From contig NZ_CP021913.1 of NCBI RefSeq assembly GCF_002814095.1, forward strand, positions 4,284,501-4,348,500: a stretch of 64,000 bases of DNA. The letters are read 5' to 3'. The position numbers and the translations under genes were made by a program. Of this stretch, positions 42,673 through 50,107 are shown in pieces (position 1 is the first letter of the stretch; each line of letters opens with the position of its first letter). The notes beneath the pieces were generated by a model, which saw only the letters and a program-made list of their open reading frames with translations, was not told the origin of the DNA and made no database searches. The DNA comes from Sagittula sp. P11 (GTDB lineage: Bacteria; Pseudomonadota; Alphaproteobacteria; Rhodobacterales; Rhodobacteraceae).

Positions 42673-44160
42673 ATGCGCGACCTTTATCTGGCCATCGATG
42701 TCGGCACCGGCGGGCTGCGGTCTGCTCTGGTCGGGCGCGACGGGCGCATCCTTGCCTTTGCCCACCGCGAGCACGAGCAAATCGTTCCGCAGTTCGGCTG
42801 GTCGGAGCAGCGCCCCGCCGATTGGTGGCAGGGCACGCAGGACACTATCCGTGCGGTTCTGGCCGATGTCGATGGCGCTGCGGCCCGGGTTGCGGCGATT
42901 TGCACTTGCGGACAGATGCACGGCACGGTCCTGGTGGACGCGGACGGCCACCTGACCCGAGACACTGCCCCCTTGTGGAACGACAAACGCACGGCGCCGC
43001 AGGTGGAGGCATTCTCGGGCCGGGTCGGGCAGGGCGCGTACCTCGATCTCGCCGCAAACATGCCCGCGACCGCCTGGCCCGCCTTCAAGCTCGCCTGGAT
43101 CGCGGAGCACGACCCGCAGGCCATGGCACGGACTGCGGCGGTCCTGATGCCGAAGGACTGGATCAACCTGTGCCTCACCGGACAGCTTGCGCAGGACCGG
43201 ACGGAGGCCTCGCTGTCCTTCCTTATGGACTGGCGCAGCCGCGACTGGTCGGAGGTGTTGTGCCGGATGACCGGGGTGGACCCTGCGCTTCTGCCGCCGC
43301 TGCACGATGCCGGGGACATCCTCGGGCCGCTGCTGCCGGAGGTGGCGCAGGCGCTTGGCCTCGACGGCGGAATCCCTGTGCTGGTGGGCGCGGGCGATTA
43401 CCCCATGGCGCTGCTCGGATCGGGCGTGATCGGGCCCGGCATGGGATCGGACGTGACCGGCACCTCGACGATCATCACACTGACGCATGACAAGCCGGTC
43501 ATCGATCCGGAGATATCGAACGTGCTGTCGGCGGGCGGCGACTGGGGGGCCATGACGCTGCTCGACGCCGGAGGGGACGCGGTGCGGTGGGCGCGGCGCG
43601 CCTTTCATGGCAACGACCGCAGCTATGCCCGGATCGCGGAGGACGCGGCGCAAGCGGTGGCGGGATCGGACGCGCTGTTCTTCCTGCCGTACCTGTCCGG
43701 TGAACGGTTCAACCCGCGCAGCCGAGCGCAATTCTTCGGCCTGACGGCCAGCCACGGCCTGCCGGAGCTGCACCGTGCCGTGCTGGAGGGGGTTGCCTTC
43801 TCCGTCCGCCAGAAGCTCGACGGGCTGCAGGGCGGGCAGGGGCGGCCGGAGCGGATCGTGGCGGCCAGCGGCGGCGCGAAGAACGCCCTCTGGCTGCGGA
43901 TCAAGGCGAGCATGTACGGTGTGCCCTACCTCGTCCCCGAAGAACTGGAATGCGGCGTCGTGGGCGCGGCCATGCTGATGGCGGTGGCGACGGGCAATGC
44001 ACCGGACCTGAAAGCGGCGGCCACGAAAATGGTGCGCTTTGCCGACGAGGTGCAGCCCGATCCCGTCTGGGCGGAGGTCTACGACCGGATGATGCCCATC
44101 TACGCGCGGCTCTACGACAGCGCGCAGGAGATCCTGGCGGAGATGGAGGGGCTGCTCTGA
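42673..44160 (+). CDS. FGGY-family carbohydrate kinase (xylulokinase-like)
   Basis: A 495-residue sugar kinase of the hexokinase/actin fold. The first ATP-binding motif is AIDVGTGGLRSALV; DLTASHG-like and GTSTIITLTHDK regions and the adenosine motif AASGGAKNALWLRIKA follow. It resembles xylulokinase (XylB) more than glycerol kinase, but the substrate is uncertain. The ATG at 42673 has an ideal GGAGGAGAG site. It is divergent from the cupin isomerase operon and convergent with the ABM-domain gene, with 10 bp between stops. Confidence 0.87.
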   Translation: MRDLYLAIDVGTGGLRSALVGRDGRILAFAHREHEQIVPQFGWSEQRPADWWQGTQDTIRAVLADVDGAAARVAAICTCGQMHGTVLVDADGHLTRDTAPLWNDKRTAPQVEAFSGRVGQGAYLDLAANMPATAWPAFKLAWIAEHDPQAMARTAAVLMPKDWINLCLTGQLAQDRTEASLSFLMDWRSRDWSEVLCRMTGVDPALLPPLHDAGDILGPLLPEVAQALGLDGGIPVLVGAGDYPMALLGSGVIGPGMGSDVTGTSTIITLTHDKPVIDPEISNVLSAGGDWGAMTLLDAGGDAVRWARRAFHGNDRSYARIAEDAAQAVAGSDALFFLPYLSGERFNPRSRAQFFGLTASHGLPELHRAVLEGVAFSVRQKLDGLQGGQGRPERIVAASGGAKNALWLRIKASMYGVPYLVPEELECGVVGAAMLMAVATGNAPDLKAAATKMVRFADEVQPDPVWAEVYDRMMPIYARLYDSAQEILAEMEGLL

Positions 44161-44170
44161 GGCTCGGCCC

Positions 44171-44578
44171 TCAGTCGGGGCGGTAGAAGCCCGAGCGGAC
44201 CTCCGCAAAGGTGAGGGTGCCGCCGAGGCGTTGGTTGATCTCGGCCTTTTCCTCATCGGACCAGTCGACGTAGAGCACGATCTCGACCGGCGACAACAGG
44301 ATGCCGTTGCCGTTTAGGTGCGCACCGTGGGCCTTGACGTGCGGGCTGGCGAAATGCGCCTCGAGCGCGGCGAGATCGGTGAAGACCTCCAGCCAGCGGT
44401 AGGTCACGCGATCCCCGGCGCGGGTGTGCACGGTCAGGGCGTGGACCAGCATTCCCGGTTCGGTCTCGCGGACCTTGTCGTCGATGGCCTGGCTTGCGGC
44501 CTCGTAATCGGCGACGCGGTCGGGGTGGACGTGCTCGAAGGCCTCGAGCGCGATGATCCTGTCGGTGGAAGCGGTCAT
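44171..44578 (-). CDS. ABM-domain (quinol monooxygenase-like) protein
   Basis: A 135-residue protein with a dimeric alpha/beta-barrel (antibiotic biosynthesis monooxygenase) fold: IIALEAFEHVHPDRVADYEAASQ, a central YRWLEVFTDLAALEAHFASPHVKAH segment and a C-terminal extension. Such proteins often act on small carbonyl or quinone compounds or in sugar clusters (LsrG, rhamnose mutarotase-like). It is the last gene of the ABC/deoC operon, its ATG overlapping the ATPase stop. Function is unknown. Confidence 0.7.
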   Translation of the reverse strand: MTASTDRIIALEAFEHVHPDRVADYEAASQAIDDKVRETEPGMLVHALTVHTRAGDRVTYRWLEVFTDLAALEAHFASPHVKAHGAHLNGNGILLSPVEIVLYVDWSDEEKAEINQRLGGTLTFAEVRSGFYRPD

Positions 44579-45672
44579 GCGGTGTCCTCGCGGATGGCGG
44601 CGCCGTCGCTGGCGCGGAAGAAATGCAGCTTGGCGGGATCGAAGCGGATCGGCACATGGTCCCCGGGCCGGGTGGGCGTATCGGCGCGGGCCTGGCCGGT
44701 GAACTTGCGGTCGCCGACTTGGCCGATCACCAGCGTGTGCGGCCCGAGCGGTTCGATATCGACGACCTCGACGGTGACGCCGATGCCTCCTTCGCCCTCT
44801 GCGGTATGTTCGGGGCGGATCCCCAGCAGGCAGTCCTGTCCGACAAGCGGCGCAAGCGTGGCGGTGCGTTCGGCGGGAATGTCGAAAGTCAGCCCCTCGG
44901 TCCCGACGAAACGCAGGGTGTCGCCCGCACCCTCGATCCGGCCATCGAGCATGTTCATGCTGGGCGCGCCGATGAACTCGGCCACGAAGGCATTGGCGGG
45001 CCGTTCGTAAAGCGTGATCGGGTCGGCGGCCTGTTCGATCAGCCCGTCGCGCAGCACCACGACGCGGTCGGCCATGGTCATCGCCTCGACCTGATCGTGG
45101 GTGACGTAGACCATGGTGGTCTTGAGGCGGCGGTGAAGCTGCTTGATCTCGACCCGCATCTCGACGCGCAGTTTGGCGTCGAGGTTCGACAACGGTTCGT
45201 CGAACAGGAAGACATCGGGGTCGCGCACGATGGCGCGGCCGATGGCAACGCGCTGGCGCTGGCCGCCCGAGAGGGCCGCGGGCTTGCGGTCGAGATAGTC
45301 GGTCAGGTTCAGGATGCGCGCGGCGTTGTCGATGGCCTTGGCGGCGTCCGCCTTGGGCGTGCGGCGCACCTTCATGCCGTAACCGATGTTCTCGCGCACG
45401 GTCATGTGGGGGTAAAGCGCGTAGCTCTGGAACACCATGGCGCAGTTGCGCAGGCCGGGGCGCAGGTGCGTGACCTCGCGGTCGCCGATGTGCATGGCGC
45501 CGCTGGTGACGGTTTCGAGGCCCGCGATCATCCGCAGCGTGGTGGACTTGCCGCAGCCCGAAGGCCCGACGAGCACGACGAACTCTCCGTCGTGGATCTC
45601 CAGGTCCATCGGCGGGATGACCTGCAGGTCGCCGTAGGATTTCGTCACGCCGTTCAGCGAAATGGTTGCCAT
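44575..45672 (-). CDS. Sugar ABC transporter ATPase (UgpC/MsmK type)
   Basis: A 365-residue CUT1 ATPase. Walker A GPSGCGKST, Q-loop FQSYALYPHMTVRENIG, signature LSGGQRQRV, Walker B LFDEPLSNLD and His switch VTHDQVEA are present, then a C-terminal MalK-type regulatory domain (about 240-365). It energises the two permeases upstream in the same operon. A 59-bp gap with a strong hairpin separates it from the binding-protein gene. Confidence 0.92.
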   Translation of the reverse strand: MATISLNGVTKSYGDLQVIPPMDLEIHDGEFVVLVGPSGCGKSTTLRMIAGLETVTSGAMHIGDREVTHLRPGLRNCAMVFQSYALYPHMTVRENIGYGMKVRRTPKADAAKAIDNAARILNLTDYLDRKPAALSGGQRQRVAIGRAIVRDPDVFLFDEPLSNLDAKLRVEMRVEIKQLHRRLKTTMVYVTHDQVEAMTMADRVVVLRDGLIEQAADPITLYERPANAFVAEFIGAPSMNMLDGRIEGAGDTLRFVGTEGLTFDIPAERTATLAPLVGQDCLLGIRPEHTAEGEGGIGVTVEVVDIEPLGPHTLVIGQVGDRKFTGQARADTPTRPGDHVPIRFDPAKLHFFRASDGAAIREDTA

Positions 45673-45699
45673 GTGGGGGTCTTTCCGAATGTCGCGAAA

Positions 45700-45724
45700 G
45701 GGGCGGCCCGCATAAGGCCGCCCC
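45700..45724 (-). other. Stem-loop between binding-protein and ATPase genes
   Basis: A perfect 9-bp stem GGGGCGGCC (45700-45708) with 45716-45724 and a 7-nt loop lies 8 bp after the binding-protein stop. In sugar ABC operons such hairpins stabilise the binding-protein mRNA or partly terminate transcription, giving excess binding protein; that role is inferred here. Confidence 0.55.
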
Positions 45725-45731
45725 CGACGGG

Positions 45732-47177
45732 TTACTTCTGCGGCAGGCCCATGGAGGCCCGGTAGGCGGCAAGCTGTGCGTCGCGGCCGAACTGGTCGGT
45801 CAGCTCGTTCCAGCCTTCGGCCACGGTGTCCAGCGCCTCCTGCGGGGTGACTTCTCCGGCCAGCGCGCGGCTCAGCTCGATCTCGAGGATCTCGGTGTAG
45901 GAGAAGTAGCCCGGCAGACGCATGTCGAGCGCGACGTTGTCCGCGGTCACCGCCTCACGCTGGGCGCCCAGGTATTCCTGCGCCTCGCGCTCGGAGAACA
46001 GCGTGGACCAGCGCTCCATGTCGGTGGTGTGCGAGATCCGGTAGGGGTTCACGCCCGTGCCGCCGGTGACGGTGGCCTTGCCCGAAACCTCGGGGCTGGA
46101 GAGGGTGGAGATGAAGTCCCACGCCGCTTCCTGGTTCTTGGAGGACTGCGGAACCGCCGCCTGCCAGCCGCCGAACGCCATGAAGGAGGTGTCGACGGGT
46201 TCCTCGAAGGTGTCCCACTCGCCGGTCTTGTAGTTGTAGACCTCGGTCGAGGACGGGAGCACGGCAGAGCCGACATTGCCCGCGACGGTGGACTGGGCCG
46301 GGTCCGCCGCGATCACGCCGGTGTCGCCCCAGCCGATGGACTGGGCGACCTGGCCGCCCGCGAAGGCGGCGTTGACTTCGCCGAAGGAGAAGTTCAGCGC
46401 CGACGGCGGTGCCAGCTTGGAGGCGCGGATGTACTCTTCGAGGCCGCGGACCCATGCCGGGTTGTTCACTTGCGCGTCCATGGTTTCCGGGTCGAAGAAC
46501 ATGGCGCCGGGAAGGTCCGGGTGGCTGGCGTAGGCTGCCACGTGGGAGAAGAGGAACCAGAACTGCTGGCCGCCGCGGCGGAACGCTTCGGCCGTGCCGT
46601 AGACGCCTTCGACGTTGTCCTGGAAGTACTCGGCGATATCGAGGTACTCGGCCCAGGTCTTCGGCGGAGCGAGGTCGTAGCCGTACTTCTCCTTGAATGC
46701 GGTCTTGTTCGCCTCGTCCTCGAAGAGGTCGATGCGGTAGGTGTAGGTGTGCACGTCGCCGTCCATGGTCTGCGACAGGACCTTGTCGTTCCAGACCATC
46801 AGCTGTTCACGGTAGACCGGCGCGATGTCTTCCCATGCCTCGCCTTCCTGGAACTTGGCGGGCATCTCCGTCAGGAATGGCGTGAAGTCCGGCGCCCAGG
46901 CGGGAGCGAAGGCGATCACGTCGAAGGAGTCGTCGCCCGCGGCCAGCGTGGTGACGATCTTGGGATAGAGCTCGGACCAGGGGAACTCGACGACCTTGAC
47001 GGTGCCGCAGGTCTTTTCCTGCCAGGCTTCGGCGGCCTGTGTCAGGGCCGAGGCGATGTAGGGGCCGGTCTGGGTGGTCGCGGTGATCTCGACGCCCGTG
47101 AAGTCGGGCGAGCAGGCCAGCGCCGCCCCCGTGCTCAGGGCCAGCGCCCCGACCGAGAGTTTCAACGATTTCAGCAT
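45732..47177 (-). CDS. ABC transporter sugar-binding protein (family 1)
   Basis: A 481-residue exported binding protein with a signal peptide ending near ALA-C (about residue 21; the Cys could also make it a lipoprotein). The mature protein has the type 2 periplasmic fold of CUT1 sugar-binding proteins (EAWQEKTCGTVKVVEFPW; SFMAFGGWQAAVPQSSKNQEAAWDFI). It feeds the permeases encoded just upstream. Placement with deoC and a ribokinase-like gene makes deoxyribose or a deoxynucleoside a reasonable guess for the ligand, but the sequence does not prove it. Confidence 0.87.
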   Translation of the reverse strand: MLKSLKLSVGALALSTGAALACSPDFTGVEITATTQTGPYIASALTQAAEAWQEKTCGTVKVVEFPWSELYPKIVTTLAAGDDSFDVIAFAPAWAPDFTPFLTEMPAKFQEGEAWEDIAPVYREQLMVWNDKVLSQTMDGDVHTYTYRIDLFEDEANKTAFKEKYGYDLAPPKTWAEYLDIAEYFQDNVEGVYGTAEAFRRGGQQFWFLFSHVAAYASHPDLPGAMFFDPETMDAQVNNPAWVRGLEEYIRASKLAPPSALNFSFGEVNAAFAGGQVAQSIGWGDTGVIAADPAQSTVAGNVGSAVLPSSTEVYNYKTGEWDTFEEPVDTSFMAFGGWQAAVPQSSKNQEAAWDFISTLSSPEVSGKATVTGGTGVNPYRISHTTDMERWSTLFSEREAQEYLGAQREAVTADNVALDMRLPGYFSYTEILEIELSRALAGEVTPQEALDTVAEGWNELTDQFGRDAQLAAYRASMGLPQK

Positions 47178-47226
47178 GTTATTTCCTCCCTTGGAAATTC
47201 GCCCCTCCTCCGGGGCATTGTTAAGT

Positions 47227-48255
47227 CTACTTGACGGCGCCGCTCAGCAGGCCCGAGCGCATCAGGCGCCCAAGAAGCCCGGCCGCGATGACCATCGGAA
47301 TGATGGCGACGAGGGCTGCGGCGGAGATGGCCCACCATTCATCGCCCCTCTGGCTGTTCTGACCGGCGATCAGGACGGGCAGGGTCTGCCATTCCGAGTT
47401 GGTCAGGAAGAGCGCGAAGAGGAACTCGTTCCAGGTGAAGGCCAGTGTGATGACGAAGGTCGCGATCAGGCCGGGGCGGCACATCGGCAGCACGATCCCG
47501 AAGAAGATCCGCCATTGCGGCACGTTGTCGACCAGCGCGGCCTCCTCGACCTCGAGCGGCAGGGCCGAGATGAAGTCGCGCATCAGCCAGACCACGATTG
47601 GCAGCGAGAAGGCGACATAGGCGAGCGTCAGGCCGATGTAGGTGTCGGTCAGCTTGAAGCCCAGCTTGCCCATCTCCGAGTAGAGCAGGAACAGAGCGAA
47701 GGCCACGACGATGGGCGGGAACAGGCGCTGGCTGACGAACCAGAAGACGATGTCGTCGTTGTTCATCACCTTGCCCGGCAGCGGTAAGCGGTTGGCCAGC
47801 ACCGACAGCGCCAGCGCCACGCAGAAGGCGATGATGGAGGCGGTGGCAGGCGGCAGGCCCACCACGTCTCGGCCGAGCAGGAAGCCCCCCATGGCCACGG
47901 CGAAGAACAGGATCCCCGACAGCAGCTTCACCCGGAAGGGGAAGCGCACCAGCGCATAGGCCGCCATGGCGCCCAGCAGCGTGGCCAGCACAGACGAGGA
48001 TACCGCCACGATGGTCGAGGACCAGAAGTTCGAATAGAACTCGCCCCGGATGCCGGAGAGCAGCTCCCTCCAGGCCTTCAGCGTCGGCTGGAAGTCGACG
48101 AAGGGCAGGTAGGTCGGACCGCCCACCACGTCGGGCGGTGTCTTGAGCGACGTGATCGCGACCCAGTAGAGCGGGAAGACGGTAAAGGCGAACCACGCGC
48201 AGCACAGGGCGAAGGCGACCCAGCGGCGCGGGCCGTGCAGGTCACGCACGCTCAT
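47227..48255 (-). CDS. Sugar ABC transporter permease 2 (UgpE/MalG type)
   Basis: A 342-residue inner-membrane permease with about seven hydrophobic segments and the EAA loop EEAALVDNVPQWRIFFGIVLP, which contacts the ATPase. It is about 60 residues longer than usual because of an extra hydrophobic stretch between about residues 105 and 160. Its start overlaps the stop of permease 1. Confidence 0.9.
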   Translation of the reverse strand: MSVRDLHGPRRWVAFALCCAWFAFTVFPLYWVAITSLKTPPDVVGGPTYLPFVDFQPTLKAWRELLSGIRGEFYSNFWSSTIVAVSSSVLATLLGAMAAYALVRFPFRVKLLSGILFFAVAMGGFLLGRDVVGLPPATASIIAFCVALALSVLANRLPLPGKVMNNDDIVFWFVSQRLFPPIVVAFALFLLYSEMGKLGFKLTDTYIGLTLAYVAFSLPIVVWLMRDFISALPLEVEEAALVDNVPQWRIFFGIVLPMCRPGLIATFVITLAFTWNEFLFALFLTNSEWQTLPVLIAGQNSQRGDEWWAISAAALVAIIPMVIAAGLLGRLMRSGLLSGAVK

Positions 48256-49127
48256 TTGTACTTCTCCAGCCAGGGTTTCAGCAGGGCGAGGTAGACGAGG
48301 CTGAGGATCAGCACCACCGCGAGGAACAGGAAGGACAGTGCCGAGGTGTAGCCCAGGTTGAACTTCTTGAAGCCCTCCTGGTAGGCGAACAGTGTCAGCG
48401 TCTCGGTGGCCACGCCCGGGCCCCCGCCGGTCATGACAAAGACCGTGTCGATGATCTTGAAGCTCTCCACGATGCGGATGAAGATTACCGCCGCCGAGAT
48501 GGGCAGCATCATCGGGAAGGTGATCCCCCAGAACTGCTGCCAGGGGGAGGCGTTCTCAAGCTCCGCCGCCTCGTAGACGTCGTCGGGCAGACCCTGAAGA
48601 CCGGCGAGCAGCAGCAGGATCACGAAGGGCGTCCACTGCCAGATCTCGACCGCGATCAGCGACCCCAGCGCCCAGTGCGATTCTGTCAGGTAGGGCAGGT
48701 TGGGGAAGCCGAAGAAGGTGGCCACCTGGTTGAGCGGCCCCATGGTGGGGTTGAGGATCTGGCGGGCGATCAGCGCCACGGCCACCGGCGCCACCAGCAT
48801 CGGCATCAGGAAGGTGATGCGGAAGAACTCCACGCCCCGGACCCGTTTGGCCAGTGCCAGTGCGATGCCGAAGCCGATCACGAACTGCAGCGCGACCGAG
48901 GTGAAGGCGATGATCGAGGTGGTCTTCACCGTCTGCCAGAACCGCGGGTTGCCCAGCAGGTCGGTATAGTTGTCGACGCCCACGAACCGCGCGGGCATCG
49001 GCGGCACGAGCCGCAGCGACATGAAGCTGTTCGCAAGCGAGTAGATCAGCGGAAAGATCGCGATGGCCAGAACCACGAGGAATGCCGGCCAGAGGAACAG
49101 GTGCTTGACCGGATCGTCGCGGGTCAT
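48252..49127 (-). CDS. Sugar ABC transporter permease 1 (UgpA/MalF type)
   Basis: A 291-residue inner-membrane permease with six predicted helices and the EAA loop YEAAELENASPWQQFWGITFP. It pairs with the next gene to form the CUT1 channel. The start overlaps the ribokinase-like stop (ATGA) and its stop overlaps the permease 2 start. Confidence 0.91.
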   Translation of the reverse strand: MTRDDPVKHLFLWPAFLVVLAIAIFPLIYSLANSFMSLRLVPPMPARFVGVDNYTDLLGNPRFWQTVKTTSIIAFTSVALQFVIGFGIALALAKRVRGVEFFRITFLMPMLVAPVAVALIARQILNPTMGPLNQVATFFGFPNLPYLTESHWALGSLIAVEIWQWTPFVILLLLAGLQGLPDDVYEAAELENASPWQQFWGITFPMMLPISAAVIFIRIVESFKIIDTVFVMTGGGPGVATETLTLFAYQEGFKKFNLGYTSALSFLFLAVVLILSLVYLALLKPWLEKYK

Positions 49128-50056
49128 GCGGTCTCTCCCAGAAGGGCGTCGATTTCCGCGCGGAAGGGCATGGCAGGGGCTGTGCCGCGGCGGGTCACCG
49201 CGATGCCTGCCGTGGCACAGCCCATGCGCACCGCGTCCTCGACCCCGCGGCCTTCGGACAGTGCCGCCGCGAAACCGCCGATGAAGGCGTCGCCCGCGCC
49301 GGCGGTGTCGATGACGGCGGCGTTGGTCATGGCGGGAATGCGGGTGCTGAGCCCTTGGCCGTGGATGTAGACCCCCTTGTCGCCCAAAGTGATCAGCGCC
49401 GTGCCGACCCCGCGCTCGACAAAGATCTCTCCGGCGCGGCGGGCATCTTCTTCGGACGTGATGTCGAAGCCGACGATGGCCGCGGCCTCGCTTTCGTTCG
49501 GGACGAAGTAGTCGGTCTGTGCGTAGCAGGCGTCGTCGAAGGGATTGGCCGGGGCAGGGTTGAAGACCGTGGTCACGCCCGCCGCCTTCGCCATGGTGAG
49601 CGCGGCAAGTGCGGCGTCGGCGGGCTGCTCAAGCTGGGTGACGAAGACCTTTGCACCCTCGATCACATCCCGCTGCGCCTCCACATCGGTAACGGAGATG
49701 GTGCCGGCCGCGCCGGGGTAGACGATGATCGCGTTATCGCCGGTCTGGTCGTTGACGAAGATGAAGGCCGCGCCGGAGGGCATGTCGGGCATCACCTCGA
49801 CCTTCGCGGTCACGCCTGTTTCCTCGTAGATCTCCAGCGCCATCTTGCCGAACGGGTCGTCGCCGATCTTCGAGATGAAGCTCACATCGGCCCCGGCACG
49901 CCCCGCCGCCACCGCCTGGTTCGATCCCTTGCCGCCCGGTCCCAGCGAGAAACCCGAGCCGGAGATCGTCTCTCCGATCTTCGGCATGCGTCCGGCGAGA
50001 TAGGCGGTATCGGCAACGTAGATCCCCAGGATCGCGATGCCCTTCTGCTCTGCCAT
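49124..50056 (-). CDS. Ribokinase-family sugar kinase (probable deoxyribokinase)
   Basis: A 310-residue PfkB-family kinase. The N-terminal signature GPGGKGSNQAVAAGRAG and the C-terminal DTAGAGDAFIGGFAAAL, which carries the catalytic Asp and the anion hole, identify it. Ribokinase-like features are clear. Beside deoC and an aldehyde dehydrogenase it most likely phosphorylates deoxyribose to deoxyribose 5-phosphate. I used the ATG at 50054-50056, preceded by GGGGAGGAG. The stop overlaps the permease start. Confidence 0.87.
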   Translation of the reverse strand: MAEQKGIAILGIYVADTAYLAGRMPKIGETISGSGFSLGPGGKGSNQAVAAGRAGADVSFISKIGDDPFGKMALEIYEETGVTAKVEVMPDMPSGAAFIFVNDQTGDNAIIVYPGAAGTISVTDVEAQRDVIEGAKVFVTQLEQPADAALAALTMAKAAGVTTVFNPAPANPFDDACYAQTDYFVPNESEAAAIVGFDITSEEDARRAGEIFVERGVGTALITLGDKGVYIHGQGLSTRIPAMTNAAVIDTAGAGDAFIGGFAAALSEGRGVEDAVRMGCATAGIAVTRRGTAPAMPFRAEIDALLGETA

Positions 50057-50107
50057 GTCGTCTCCTCCCCCGTGCGCCGCCCCTCCCAAGGCGGCGCTGT
50101 GGTTCCC

